In this document: piece by piece, positions 1 through 8,851 of the stretch | Layout of the letters: every line of letters begins with the position of its first letter | How positions within the stretch are numbered: position 1 is the first letter of the stretch | NCBI RefSeq assembly: GCF_014641455.1 | Contig: NZ_BMHT01000004.1 | Span: forward strand, 301,422-365,421 | Direction: 5' to 3' | Source: Hymenobacter cavernae | Lineage (GTDB): Bacteria; Bacteroidota; Bacteroidia; Cytophagales; Hymenobacteraceae | DNA length: 64,000 nucleotides | Notes under the pieces: model-generated | Seen by the model: the letters and a program-made list of their open reading frames with translations, nothing else | The model's database searches: none | Told to the model about the DNA's origin: nothing | Position numbers and translations under genes: made by a program

Positions 1-1390
1 TTTCCAGTCGGGCCGAACCTTTGGGTAAGGTGAGGGTCAGGCTTTCCTGCTTCAGGCGGCGGTCCAGCACGCCCACACGCTTGCCATTCACGAAGACCAA
101 CCCATAATCCCGCAGGTCTTTAATCTTCAACGTGCTAGTCGTGCCGCCCGGCACCGTAGCGCGGTACAGCATGTAGCCGTAGGCCTGACCTAGGTCTTCG
201 AAGGTGAGCGGCGTGGTGCTGGCTTTCGGGGCGGGCAGCATGTCGAATACGCTCACGGCTTGCGTGAACTGCACCGCCGGCAGCGTGATGGTCGGCTTGG
301 CGGCCGGCACCGGGGGCAGCTTCACGCCCACGGGCAAGTGCTTCTCGATAACGCTGCGAAACGCCATAAACTTCGGCGTAGCATTGCCGGCCTCGTCGAG
401 GGGCGCGTCGTAGTCGTAGCTGCTGATCTGGGGCTCGTAGGCCACCGAGTCGCTGAAGTTGGCGCCGTTCATGAAGGCCCGCGTGGTGCCGCCATGAAAC
501 ATGTACATGTTGATGGAAATACCCGCGGCCAGCACCGTATCGAGGCGGCCGGTGTACTTGGCGGCCGGCACCGTGTGGTGCGGCGCCCCCCACCAGTCAA
601 ACCACGCCGGGTACCACTCGGCAATGAAGTATGGGCCTTTGCCGCCGTGGTTTTCGCGCACGACTTGCTTCACTTTCGCGGGGTTGTCCCAGCCATTCAC
701 GGCCGGCAGCAGACCTTCCAGGTGACCCTCCTTCACCTTGGCGCCGGGGTCGCAGGTGTAGAGCAGGCCATCAAAACCAGCATCCTGGAACAGCTTGCGG
801 TTGATAGCCAGGTATTCTTTGTCGCTGGCGTAGAAGCCGTACTCATTCTCGACCTGCACCATCAGCACCGGCCCGCCGTGGTTGATCTGCAAGGGGGCCA
901 GCTGCTTCCCAACTTCCTGAATGTAAGCCTTGTATTCGGCCAGGAACTGCGGCGACTTGCTGCGTACCACCAGTCCTTTTTCGTTTTGGAGCCAATACGG
1001 ATAGCCGCCAAATTCCCACTCGGCGCACACGTAGGGGCTAGGTCGGAGCACCACCCAGAGGCCTTCTTCCTGGGCCATCTTCACGAAGGCGGCAATGTCG
1101 TTGTTGCCGCTGAAGTCGAACTTGCCTTTCTGCGGCTCGTGCAGGTTCCAGAATACGTAAGTGCCTATCGTGTTCAGACCCATGGCTTTGGCCATTTTCA
1201 TGCGGGCCCGCCAGGCTTCCCGCGGCACGCGGGGGTAGTGCAGCTCGCCCGAAATCATCTGGAACGGCTTACCGTCGAGCAGAAAGTGTTCGTCGCCGAG
1301 GGTGAAGGTGTGCTTGATCACCTGGGCATTGCCAGCCAGGGGCAGCAGCCAGATACTGAAGAATAGAAAGAGCCAGGAAAGATTCCGCAT
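1..1390 (-). CDS. Glycoside hydrolase family 35 beta-galactosidase (C-terminus cut by window edge)
   Basis: Hydrolyses terminal beta-galactosides, probably in the periplasm. The protein starts MRNLSWLFLFF with a signal peptide ending near GNAQ and is open to the left window edge (463 complete codons seen). GH35 hallmarks are visible: ISGELHYPRVP near residue 45, the acid/base Glu in VQVENEYG near residue 180, and the nucleophile Glu in FIAEWYPAWFDWWG near residue 258. The family usually runs to 600-800 residues, so the C-terminal domains are missing here. It is divergent from the GH43 gene and lies beside the xylan locus; side-chain galactose removal is a reasonable but inferred role. A 14-bp palindrome 67 bp upstream may be its operator. 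Confidence 0.93.
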   Translation of the reverse strand, partial: MRNLSWLFLFFSIWLLPLAGNAQVIKHTFTLGDEHFLLDGKPFQMISGELHYPRVPREAWRARMKMAKAMGLNTIGTYVFWNLHEPQKGKFDFSGNNDIAAFVKMAQEEGLWVVLRPSPYVCAEWEFGGYPYWLQNEKGLVVRSKSPQFLAEYKAYIQEVGKQLAPLQINHGGPVLMVQVENEYGFYASDKEYLAINRKLFQDAGFDGLLYTCDPGAKVKEGHLEGLLPAVNGWDNPAKVKQVVRENHGGKGPYFIAEWYPAWFDWWGAPHHTVPAAKYTGRLDTVLAAGISINMYMFHGGTTRAFMNGANFSDSVAYEPQISSYDYDAPLDEAGNATPKFMAFRSVIEKHLPVGVKLPPVPAAKPTITLPAVQFTQAVSVFDMLPAPKASTTPLTFEDLGQAYGYMLYRATVPGGTTSTLKIKDLRDYGLVFVNGKRVGVLDRRLKQESLTLTLPKGSARLE

Positions 1391-1456
1391 GGGTAGTTTA
1401 GGGAAAGAGGTCGGGTGATGTATGAAATAAGGATAGGAGCTAGCTGAAGCTGAGCA

Positions 1457-1470
1457 CACAAACGTTTGTG
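1457..1470. promoter_or_regulatory. Operator-like palindrome CACAAACGTTTGTG
   Basis: Perfect 14-bp palindrome with a central CG, the layout typical of LacI/GalR-family operators. It lies 67 bp upstream of the GH35 start, where a repressor could block transcription. No LacI-family gene is in the window, so the regulator is unknown. Confidence 0.45.
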
Positions 1471-1930
1471 AAAACCTAGGTAGTCGGAGTGGGCAAACTG
1501 CTCTGTTGGCTATTCACTGGGTGGCCCAGACGAAGGCGCGTGAGGCACCTCTTATAGGATAGAGTCAGACGAAGGAGCTACAGCAGGGTGGGAGAGAGGA
1601 GAGCTTCAGATTGTGCCGGGCTGCACTTGCTGAAGCAGGACGCCGAGCTGTTGAAAAGGCCGAACCCCTGGATTATCTGCACTCCTTTTGGCGAGCAAAC
1701 AAGACTGTTATCAGGAAAAGGAAAAACGGATTATCAGCGCCCTAAAAGTACCTGACTGGTATTGCCCAAAGGCGGGATGTTTTAGGCAAAAAGTGGAGCC
1801 AAATTCGTCTGAAACTAGTGTTATTTGACTTATTTCAATTTTAACTGGTATAATGTCATGTAAATATGGCGTTTCTGGTGGGTAAAGACCGTTTTGAAGC
1901 TGTCTTGGAACCTAGGTGCTAACCCATAAA

Positions 1931-2000
1931 AACAACCGAGCCTCAGCAGGACGGCACCTAGGTCCCAACGACGGCGCCGCCCCGCCGAGGCTCGGTTGTT
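1931..2000 (-). terminator. Long-loop hairpin, possible terminator on the minus strand
   Basis: Arms AACAACCGAGCCTC (1931-1944) and its exact complement (1987-2000) enclose a 42-nt loop. On the minus strand the second arm runs into a short T tract, as an intrinsic terminator would. No upstream minus-strand gene is recognised, so it may end a small RNA. Confidence 0.35.
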
Positions 2001-2129
2001 ACTAGCTGGCAGATGCTGCCAGGATGCCACCCGGCCGGGGCGGCTCCGCCCACGTAGCCTTTCGTCTTCTGCCGATTTTGGGGGCGCTTTCTGACCAGTT
2101 TACCGCCTCTAGCTGGCGGGTTATTGCTG

Positions 2130-2137
2130 TAGCTTTG
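2130..2137 (+). promoter_or_regulatory. Bacteroidota -7 promoter element TAGCTTTG
   Basis: Matches TAnnTTTG and sits 70 bp before the GH43 start codon. No clear -33 element was identified. Confidence 0.4.
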
Positions 2138-2207
2138 CCGTAGTGAGCTGCCGGTTATGGCTGGTCCGAACGGCGGCTTCGTTTCACCTACCTTCGTCTA
2201 ACGCCCT

Positions 2208-3242
2208 ATGCTTGCCCACCCCACGCTACGCCGCCCGAACACTGGCTGGCTGCTCTTGCTCTTAGTAGGCTGCCTGCACTTTTCACTAGCCGCGACGGCC
2301 CAGCGAACAGGACCTCCGGTCTTGAGGAAAAATGTTCCGCTGGATTCTATCGGCCTGAGCGACCCGTTCATTCTGGCCGACGCGAAGACGCATCTGTATT
2401 ACATGACCGGAACAGGTGGGCTGTTGTGGAAGAGTAAGGACTTGCGGCTCTGGGACGGACCTTATCAGGTCGCCAAGCCCAACCCCGCCTCCTGGATGGG
2501 ACCAACGCCGATGATCTGGGCCGCTGAAATTCACCCTTATAAGGGTAAATACTACTATTTCGCCACCTTCACCAACCGGGCCATCAAGATTGATACCGTG
2601 CAGGGAAGCGCCCTGGAGCGGCGGGCCAGCCACGTGCTAGTGAGCGACAAGCCCGATGGCCCCTTCGTGCCCATGCAGGATGAAACCTATCTGCCGGCCA
2701 ACAAGTCGACTTTAGACGGTACTTTTTGGATTGATAAGGACGGCAAGCCGTACCTGGTTTACTGCCACGAATGGGTGCAGGTCCTGGATGGAACCATCGA
2801 AAAGATAGCACTAAAGCCTGATTTGAGCGGCACGACCGGGGCAAGCAAGATCCTGTTCCGCGCCAGCGACTCGCCCTGGAGCCGGGAAAAGGACGCTGCC
2901 GGCCACGACCGCCCTAATAAAGTGACCGATGGCCCCTACCTGTTTCGGACGAAAACCGGGCGACTGGGTATGATCTGGACCAGCTGGGTGTATGACGTGT
3001 ACACCCAAGGCGTGGCTTACTCAGCAAGCGGCACGCTCGACGGCCCCTGGCAACAAGAAAAAGACCCCATCACCCCGCCCAATTACGGGCACGGCATGCT
3101 ATTCCGCACCTTCGATGGCAAGCTGCTAATGTCTATTCACAGCCACAAAGACATAAAAGGGCATTACCGCCGTATTCCGCACTTGTTTGAAGTTGACCTA
3201 TCCGGTGATAAACTAGTGGTCGCCAAGCCATATCGGTCTTAA
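2208..3242 (+). CDS. Glycoside hydrolase family 43 protein (xylosidase/arabinosidase type)
   Basis: Five-bladed-propeller glycosidase of 344 residues, acting on xylan or arabinan side chains by family knowledge. An N-terminal hydrophobic segment ends in LLVGC (near residue 22), a possible lipobox, so it may be surface-anchored. The propeller begins with the catalytic base region SDPFILADA (near residue 49); TLDGTFW and LVYCHEWVQ follow mid-protein. The usual general-acid position reads VTDGPYLF, with Asp where many GH43 enzymes have Glu; this variant is, as far as I recall, characteristic of one GH43 branch rather than damage. Transcribed towards the GH3 gene, with a shared hairpin between them. 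Exact substrate cannot be read from the sequence. Confidence 0.88.
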   Translation: MLAHPTLRRPNTGWLLLLLVGCLHFSLAATAQRTGPPVLRKNVPLDSIGLSDPFILADAKTHLYYMTGTGGLLWKSKDLRLWDGPYQVAKPNPASWMGPTPMIWAAEIHPYKGKYYYFATFTNRAIKIDTVQGSALERRASHVLVSDKPDGPFVPMQDETYLPANKSTLDGTFWIDKDGKPYLVYCHEWVQVLDGTIEKIALKPDLSGTTGASKILFRASDSPWSREKDAAGHDRPNKVTDGPYLFRTKTGRLGMIWTSWVYDVYTQGVAYSASGTLDGPWQQEKDPITPPNYGHGMLFRTFDGKLLMSIHSHKDIKGHYRRIPHLFEVDLSGDKLVVAKPYRS

Positions 3243-3244
3243 AG

Positions 3245-3288
3245 TCAATGAGGTATAGATGCAATAGTTTGCGTCTATACCTCATTGA
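3245..3288. terminator. Hairpin between convergent GH43 and GH3 genes
   Basis: A perfect 15-bp stem (3245-3259 with 3274-3288) with a 14-nt loop lies 3 bp after the GH43 stop and 21 bp from the GH3 stop. It probably serves both strands. No strong T tract follows on the plus strand. Confidence 0.6.
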
Positions 3289-3308
3289 TAATAGTAAAAT
3301 CAGCTTAG

Positions 3309-5555
3309 CTACGGCAGCAGTGTGAACTTGCCTTCCAGCCGAATATCGTCCGATGCACTGCCGAGCATGAGGTTGAAGTCGCCGGGTTCGGCTACCCATT
3401 CCAGCTTTTGGTTGTAGAAAGCTAGCTTTTCCTTGTCAATGGTGAAGGTGATGGTTTTGCTTTCGCCGGGCTTGAGCATCACTTTCTGGAAATCCTTCAG
3501 CTCTTTCAACGGGCGCACAGTGGAAGCTATTGGGTCGTGCAGATAAAGCTGCGTCACTTCTTCGCCGGCCACGTTGCCGGTGTTCGTCAGGGTAAATTGC
3601 ACCTGAATGGATTCGGCCGCCGTCATAGTCGGGCTGCTGAGTTTCAGGTCGGAGTAGCGGAACGTGGTGTAGCTCAGGCCGTAGCCAAACGCGTAGCGCG
3701 GCGTGTTGGGCACATCAATATAGGCCGACTTATACTTGATCTGACCGGGCATCGTCACGGGGCGTCCGGTGCTGTACTGCGTGTAGGCAACGGGAATCTG
3801 CCCGACTGCGCGGGGGAAGGACGAGGGCAGCTTGCCCGCGGGGTTGTAGTCGCCGTAGAGCACGTCGGCCAGGGCATTGCCGCCTTCCGAGCCCGGCCAC
3901 CACGCGTACAGAATAGCCTCGGCACGGTCGGCTATATTATTGAATATCAAGGGGCGCCCTGCCAGCATCACCGCCACTACTGGCTTTCCAGTGGCTTTTA
4001 GGGCATTGAATAACTCCTCCTGCACGCCCGGCAGGTGAATATCGGCCCGCGACTTAGCTTCGCCGGTCATGTCCCAAGTTTCTCCTACCGTCAGCACGAC
4101 TACATCGGCTTGCTTGGCGGCTTCCACGGCAGCGGCAAACCCTTGGCGGGAATTGCCTTCTACGTCGCAGCCTTTTGCGTAAAGCACCTGCGTATTCTTG
4201 CCCGCTCTCTTGGTCAGGCCATCATATATAGAAACGATTTCGGTTGTGTCGGCCAGCACCGTCCAGCTGCCACCTAGGTCGCGTTTCGCTTTGGACAGCG
4301 GACCGATAAGGGCAATCTTACGGAGCTGCTTTCCCAAGGGCAGCGCATTGTTTTCATTCTTCAGCAGCACCATCGATTTCTGGGCCATCTGCCGGGCCGC
4401 CACGCGGTTCTGCGGATCGTTCAGCACCTTCTTTTCGCGCTTGGCATCCGAGAATTTGTATGGATCGTCGAACAAGCCTAGCTCGAACTTCTTGCGCAGG
4501 ATACGGCGCACGGCTTCATCTACTTGAGCTACGTCTACCTTGCCATCTTTCACGAGGTGAGCTAGGTTCTGGTGATAGGCGTCGCTTTCCATGTCCATGT
4601 CGCTGCCGGCCGCAATGGCTTTCTGTGCGGCATCAGCTAAATTTTGGGCGTAGCCCCACGGTACCATTTCGCCGATGCTGCCCCAGTCTGATACTACAAA
4701 GCCCTGGTACTTCCACTGGCCTTTCAGAATGTCGCGCTGCAGGTAGCTGCTGGCGGTGGCCGGAGTACCGTTCAGGGTGTTGAACGAGTTCATGAACGTG
4801 GCCGCGCCTGCATCTGCCGCCGCTTTGAAGGGCGGGAGGTAGGTTTCCCAGAGTTGCTGTTGGCTCATATCTACGGCGTTGTAGTCGCGGCCGGCAATGG
4901 CGGCACCATACGCGGCGAAATGCTTGGCGCAAGCCATCACGGCATCGGTGCCGCCTAGCTTCTCTCCTTGAAAACCGAGCACACGAGCCTTGGCGATCTG
5001 CGAGCCTAGGTAGGTGTCTTCGCCAGCGCCTTCCATCACGCGGCCCCAGCGTGGGTCGCGGCCTACGTCCACCATCGGCGCAAATGTCCAGTGGATGCCC
5101 GAGGCGGCAGCTTCCTTGGCTGCCACATGCGCGCTGAGCCGAATAGCGGCCATGTCCCAGCTAGCGGCTTCGGCCAGCGGCACCGGAAAGACCGTCTTGT
5201 AACCGTGAATAACATCGAGACTGAACAACAGCGGAATCTTCAAGCGCGACTTCAGCGCCTCCGCCTGGATTTCACGTGTGTCCTTCACGCCCTTTACGTT
5301 CAGCATGGAGCCCACTTGCCCGCTCCGAATGCTGTTGAGCAGATCGTTCTTGCGGTTGCTCGCCGGCCCAGTTAGCTCGCGGCCGGAGTACTGGTTCAGC
5401 TGACCTACCTTCTCCTCCAGCGTCATTTGCTGGAGCAAGGCCGTTACCTTTTGCTCGATGGCCGCAGAGCTAGGTTGCTGTTGCGCGAAAGCAGAGGCGC
5501 TGACCGAGAGTAGCAGGAAAGAAAAGAATAGGCGTTTAGAAGAAGGCAAAGGCAT
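3309..5555 (-). CDS. Glycoside hydrolase family 3 beta-glucosidase/beta-xylosidase (BglX-like)
   Basis: Exo-acting periplasmic hydrolase releasing single sugars from oligosaccharides, the last step for xylo-oligomers made by the neighbouring GH10. I place the start at the ATG at 5555 (MPLPSSKRLFFSFLLL), giving 748 residues with a clean signal peptide ending SASAFA. The open frame continues 47 codons further but that part is the palindromic repeat at 5586-5682, not protein. GH3 N-terminal barrel features include TFAPMVDVGRDPRWGR and the nucleophile Asp in GFVVSDWGS near residue 289. The second domain has WWPGSEGGNALADVLYG, and a C-terminal fibronectin-III-like domain starts near PRYAFGYGLSYTTF. 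Length and architecture match BglX. Confidence 0.93.
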   Translation of the reverse strand: MPLPSSKRLFFSFLLLSVSASAFAQQQPSSAAIEQKVTALLQQMTLEEKVGQLNQYSGRELTGPASNRKNDLLNSIRSGQVGSMLNVKGVKDTREIQAEALKSRLKIPLLFSLDVIHGYKTVFPVPLAEAASWDMAAIRLSAHVAAKEAAASGIHWTFAPMVDVGRDPRWGRVMEGAGEDTYLGSQIAKARVLGFQGEKLGGTDAVMACAKHFAAYGAAIAGRDYNAVDMSQQQLWETYLPPFKAAADAGAATFMNSFNTLNGTPATASSYLQRDILKGQWKYQGFVVSDWGSIGEMVPWGYAQNLADAAQKAIAAGSDMDMESDAYHQNLAHLVKDGKVDVAQVDEAVRRILRKKFELGLFDDPYKFSDAKREKKVLNDPQNRVAARQMAQKSMVLLKNENNALPLGKQLRKIALIGPLSKAKRDLGGSWTVLADTTEIVSIYDGLTKRAGKNTQVLYAKGCDVEGNSRQGFAAAVEAAKQADVVVLTVGETWDMTGEAKSRADIHLPGVQEELFNALKATGKPVVAVMLAGRPLIFNNIADRAEAILYAWWPGSEGGNALADVLYGDYNPAGKLPSSFPRAVGQIPVAYTQYSTGRPVTMPGQIKYKSAYIDVPNTPRYAFGYGLSYTTFRYSDLKLSSPTMTAAESIQVQFTLTNTGNVAGEEVTQLYLHDPIASTVRPLKELKDFQKVMLKPGESKTITFTIDKEKLAFYNQKLEWVAEPGDFNLMLGSASDDIRLEGKFTLLP

Positions 5556-5585
5556 TCGGTTAGAAGTTAGAAAAGCAAAAAGGCA

Positions 5586-5682
5586 CGTCATTCCGACGAG
5601 AGGAGGAATCTGGCGTGCAATGGTAAACCTGACGATTGGAGTTACTATTGCACGCCAGATTCTTCCTCTCGTCGGAATGACG
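5586..5682. repeat. Palindromic intergenic repeat, GTCAT family, copy 1
   Basis: Two 41-bp arms (5586-5626 and 5642-5682) are inverted copies with two mismatches around a 15-nt loop. Outer ends read CGTCATTCCGACGAGAGG, inner part GCGTGCAATGGTAA. The same outer GTCAT and inner GCGTGCA blocks occur at 48022-48107 and 57267-57369, with a different but still self-complementary middle. It lies between the GH10 and GH3 genes and would fold in either transcript. Confidence 0.9.
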
Positions 5683-5727
5683 TTCAACGACTGCACGCAA
5701 AATTTCTCACTCAGCTCGGAATGACGT
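5683..5727. repeat. Degenerate half copy of the GTCAT-family repeat
   Basis: Directly after copy 1, this stretch reads TGCACGCAAAATTTCTC and then TCGGAATGACGTTA. That is the right-hand arm of a related palindrome whose left arm is absent. It suggests a second insertion or a partial deletion. Confidence 0.55.
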
Positions 5728-5742
5728 TATTGGTATAGGGTC

Positions 5743-6810
5743 TTACTGCAAGGCCTCCACGATGCCGTCGTAGGCGGGCTTGCGCTGGTAGTTGTCGTCG
5801 AAGGGCAAAGGCCAGTCGGAGCAGCTGCAAAAGCCGCGGATCCAGGTGTCGGCGTCGCCTACGTTCCAGGTCGTGATGCCGAAGCGCTGGGCGGCGGGCA
5901 GGGCTTTGAACGCTTGCACAATGGCTTTGTACTTCGCTTTTTGCGCGGCGGCCAGCTCCGGCGTGAAGGTGAGGCCAGCCTTTTTATCAGGATTCAACGC
6001 AATATCGAGTTCGGCAATGTGGACTTTCAGCCCCGTTTGGCCGGCTGTGCTGATGGCGGTAGCTAGATTCGTATCGGCGCGGTTGATGTTGGTGTGCATC
6101 TGCAAGCCGATGCCGTGAATTGGAATACCGCGGTTTTTCAGGCCGTTCACTAGGTTCAGAATGGCGGTGCGCTTGGTGGGGCCCCACTCGTGGCCGTAGT
6201 CGTTGTAGAAAAGCAGGGCGGCGGGGTCAGCCTCGTGAGCGTATTGGAAAGCGCGGGCAATGAAGTCGGGACCTAGGTGCTGGCGCCACACGCTGTTGCG
6301 CAGGGTGCCGTTGTCTTCGAAGGCTTCATTTACCACGTCCCAGGAAGCCACTTTGCCCTTGAAGTGCGCGACGACGGTTTGAATGTGGGTCTTCATTAGG
6401 TTTTCCCACGCCGCCGAATCGCCTTGAAAATTGGTCACCCAACTCGGCAACGACTTGTACCACACCAGCGTGTGGCCGTGCACCCGGGCGTTGTGCTGCT
6501 GCGCGTACGTCACAAGGTAGTCGGCATCGCTCCAGGTGTAGGTGGTCTGACTCGGATGCAAGGAGCCGAACTTCATGGCGTTTTCCCCAGTCAGGCTATT
6601 GTACTCGGTGGCGACTGTCTGCTCGTAGGCGGGCCGGTTTTTCAGCAAACTCACATTCACCGCTGCGCCCATCGGAAACGGAGCCAGTTGCTTTAAGCCA
6701 GTCACGGCGGGCGTGGTGGGGCTAGGGTTGTCCTCACCGGTTTGCTGATTAGGAATGCAGTACGTCAGCAGACCTAGGCTGAGGATGCTCAAGAAAAGTT
6801 GTGTTTTCAT
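5743..6810 (-). CDS. Glycoside hydrolase family 10 endo-1,4-beta-xylanase
   Basis: Cuts the xylan main chain internally. The 355-residue protein is a single GH10 barrel with the acid/base Glu in DVVNEAFEDN near residue 161 and the nucleophile Glu in HIAELDIAL near residue 267. The GH10 pattern WDVVNEA is exact. The N-terminus (MKTQLFLSILSLGLLTYC) looks like a lipoprotein signal, with Cys18 as probable lipid site, which would hold the enzyme in a membrane. A threonine/proline linker follows (PSPTTPAV). It is third from the end of the sigma-FecR-SusC-SusD-led gene row and supplies the oligosaccharides the SusCD pair would import. Confidence 0.95.
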   Translation of the reverse strand: MKTQLFLSILSLGLLTYCIPNQQTGEDNPSPTTPAVTGLKQLAPFPMGAAVNVSLLKNRPAYEQTVATEYNSLTGENAMKFGSLHPSQTTYTWSDADYLVTYAQQHNARVHGHTLVWYKSLPSWVTNFQGDSAAWENLMKTHIQTVVAHFKGKVASWDVVNEAFEDNGTLRNSVWRQHLGPDFIARAFQYAHEADPAALLFYNDYGHEWGPTKRTAILNLVNGLKNRGIPIHGIGLQMHTNINRADTNLATAISTAGQTGLKVHIAELDIALNPDKKAGLTFTPELAAAQKAKYKAIVQAFKALPAAQRFGITTWNVGDADTWIRGFCSCSDWPLPFDDNYQRKPAYDGIVEALQ

Positions 6811-6848
6811 GCGTGGTGGGTTTTAGCGTGCTTTGTGGTCGGGGTTTG

Positions 6849-6921
6849 AGTAGCGCGAACTTTGTAGTCCGCGCTGGTGACTTGTGCAGCCTCATGCGCG
6901 GACTACAGAGTCTGCGCTACT
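6849..6921. repeat. Palindromic repeat with GTAGCGC ends
   Basis: Arms 6849-6874 and 6896-6921 (26 bp) are inverted copies with a few mismatches; the ends read AGTAGCGC. The TAG stop codon of the GH2 gene (6917-6919) lies inside the right arm, so the repeat supplies the end of that gene. The ends resemble those of the repeat at 44417-44527. Confidence 0.75.
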
Positions 6922-8779
6922 TGCTGTCGTACTTCTGGGCTTGCTGGCGGTAGAACTCTTGCAGCACGTAGAAGGCCTTTTTCTTTTGGCCCGAGCTTGA
7001 AATCAAGCCTTTGCGGTTGAAGCCGTTCTGGTACACAGGGTGCTGGCGGCGAGTGGCGCGGAAGTCCGTCAGGATCCAGGGCGTCATGCCGCGCAGGTTG
7101 CCGATGGTGCTCAGCATTTTAAGCTGATTTTGGTACAAAGCCTCCTGGTATTCTTCGCTCCAGCGCGTCTCGGCGTCGCCGTGGTAGCCGGCCAGGGCAT
7201 CGCCGCCAAACTCGCTGATAACTACTGGCTTGTTGTACTTGATATTGAAGGTATACTTGGTGATTTCACTCGGCTTGCCGCCCCAATACCAACCAGCGTA
7301 CTCGTTGATGCTGGTTAGGTCGAGGTACTCGCCCAGCGGGTCATCCACGATGACATTGTTGCCGTCGCGATGCAACTCTAGGGCGGCCGAAATCAGACGG
7401 GTGTCGTCTAGCTCGCGGGCTTTTTTGGCGAGGCTGCTCATGAACTTCAGACGCGGGTCACTCAGCGGCGTTTCGTTGCCCACGGACCATACCACGATGC
7501 CCGCCCGGTTCTTGCCCATCGAAATGAGGTCCGAGAGCTGGGTTTCGGCGTTTTGGTAGGTAGCGGGGTTTTGCCACGAAATCGTCCAGTACACCGGCAC
7601 TTCGGCCCACACCATCAGGCCTAGCTCGTCGGCTAGCTTCAGCATGGTTTCGTTGTGCGGGTAGTGCGCCAAGCGCACAAAGTTGCAGCCTAGCTCCTTG
7701 GCCCAAGTTAGCAGCATGCGCAAGTCGCCTTCGCCACGCGCCCGGCCCGGAATGAGTGGATTTTCATCGTGGATGGAAATACCGCGCAGGAATGTCGGCT
7801 TACCATTAAGCAGCACGTCGGCGCCGCGGGTCTGGATGCTACGGAAGCCAATGTGGTCCTGCACCGCGTCGCTGCCGCTGCTCAGGCTCACGGCGTACAG
7901 CTTGGGGCTCTGCGGCGACCAGCGCGTGAGCTTCTTAGCCGGCACGCTGAAGCTAGCTTTGCCTTCGGCGTCGGTTTTGAGTTGCTGACGAATCTTGGCC
8001 TCGGCAATATCGAGTGTCACGGTTTGGCCGGCCTTGTTGTTGCCGCTGAGCTGTACATAGCCCGCCAGCGTATTCGGGTCGTTTTTGGCCAGTTGCACCT
8101 TGTAATCAGTGATGTAGGTCTCGGGCGTTTCGGCGATGAAGGCGCTGCGCGTGATGCCGCCGTAGTTCCACCAGTCGGTGTTGATGGTCGGTACCTCATC
8201 CTGGCGGCGGGTGTTGTCGGCCTTCACCACCACAAAGTTGTCGCCGTCGGGGCTGAGCCGGTCGGTGATGTCGTACTGAATCGGCGTGAAGCCACCCTTG
8301 TGCATACCTAGCTTCTTGCCATTCAGGTAGATGTGCGACTCGTAGTTGATGGCGCCGAAGTACAGGAAGTAGCGCTTGCCGGCTTGCGGCTTCAGGCTGA
8401 AGCTTTTCTTGTACCAGATAGTGCCTTCGTAATACAGCAGCTTGGGATCTTGCGAGTTCCAGTCGCCGGGTACTTGCAGGGTGGCCGAGTGGTCGAAGTC
8501 GTACTCGATCAGTTCAGGCTCCTGCTTGGAGCTAGGTTTCTGGTTGTCGTAGTAGCCGCCCTTGCCCGATTTCGATTGGTCGAATGGCTCGCGGCGGTAG
8601 TCGTAAAAGCCGTTTTCGTAGGGGTCGATGATGTAATTCCAGTTGCCATCGAGGCTGAGCACGCGCCGCGCGGGCATGTTCTGAATAAGGGTAGACTGTG
8701 CTCGAAGCGGTTGAACGGCCCACGAGCCAAGCACAAGCAGCACGGCCAGTAGTGCCTTTTGTAAAGGTTGGTTTTTCAT
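6917..8779 (-). CDS. Glycoside hydrolase family 2 beta-glucuronidase
   Basis: Retaining hydrolase predicted to remove glucuronic acid from oligosaccharides. Start placed at 8779 (MKNQPLQKALLAVLLVL), giving 620 residues with a signal peptide ending LRAQ. A further 10 upstream codons are in frame but would spoil the signal. Domains in order: sugar-binding jelly roll (about 30-200), immunoglobulin-like (200-300) and catalytic barrel. The acid/base Glu is in VGNETP near residue 436 and the nucleophile Glu in VISEFGGDALAG near residue 522. The C-terminal NRKG near residue 589 matches the N-x-K uronate-recognition motif that separates glucuronidases from GH2 galactosidases. That motif and the GH10 neighbour point to glucuronoxylan side chains. 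Confidence 0.9.
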   Translation of the reverse strand: MKNQPLQKALLAVLLVLGSWAVQPLRAQSTLIQNMPARRVLSLDGNWNYIIDPYENGFYDYRREPFDQSKSGKGGYYDNQKPSSKQEPELIEYDFDHSATLQVPGDWNSQDPKLLYYEGTIWYKKSFSLKPQAGKRYFLYFGAINYESHIYLNGKKLGMHKGGFTPIQYDITDRLSPDGDNFVVVKADNTRRQDEVPTINTDWWNYGGITRSAFIAETPETYITDYKVQLAKNDPNTLAGYVQLSGNNKAGQTVTLDIAEAKIRQQLKTDAEGKASFSVPAKKLTRWSPQSPKLYAVSLSSGSDAVQDHIGFRSIQTRGADVLLNGKPTFLRGISIHDENPLIPGRARGEGDLRMLLTWAKELGCNFVRLAHYPHNETMLKLADELGLMVWAEVPVYWTISWQNPATYQNAETQLSDLISMGKNRAGIVVWSVGNETPLSDPRLKFMSSLAKKARELDDTRLISAALELHRDGNNVIVDDPLGEYLDLTSINEYAGWYWGGKPSEITKYTFNIKYNKPVVISEFGGDALAGYHGDAETRWSEEYQEALYQNQLKMLSTIGNLRGMTPWILTDFRATRRQHPVYQNGFNRKGLISSSGQKKKAFYVLQEFYRQQAQKYDSK

Positions 8780-8851
8780 GAAAGGTGTTGTGGTAGTAAG
8801 ACAGCGCAATGCTAGCCTTATTTCTGGATCGAGGGCTAGGTTGTTTTACAC

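Larger units (their letters stand above)
1391..2207. other. Divergent intergenic region between GH35 and GH43 genes
   Basis: About 800 bp without a convincing gene. It holds an operator-like palindrome (1457-1470), a long hairpin (1931-2000) and two compact perfect hairpins just to the right, at 2006-2022 (7-bp stem, loop ATG) and 2038-2051 (6-bp stem). A -7-like TAGCTTTG lies at 2130-2137. A 66-codon minus-strand open frame over 1830-2030 has an arginine/leucine-rich composition and no recognisable family, so I do not call it. Confidence 0.6.

Noticed and set aside
260..1366. 368-codon plus-strand open frame
   Set aside because: It is the antisense shadow of the GH35 gene: His/Val/Ala-rich, with no family pattern, whereas the minus strand gives a clean GH35 enzyme.
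1830..2030. 66-codon minus-strand open frame
   Set aside because: Overlaps the hairpin at 1931-2000, and composition is unlike a protein.
5556..5696. N-terminal extension of the GH3 protein
   Set aside because: These 47 codons are made of the palindromic repeat, and a proper signal peptide begins at the ATG at 5555.
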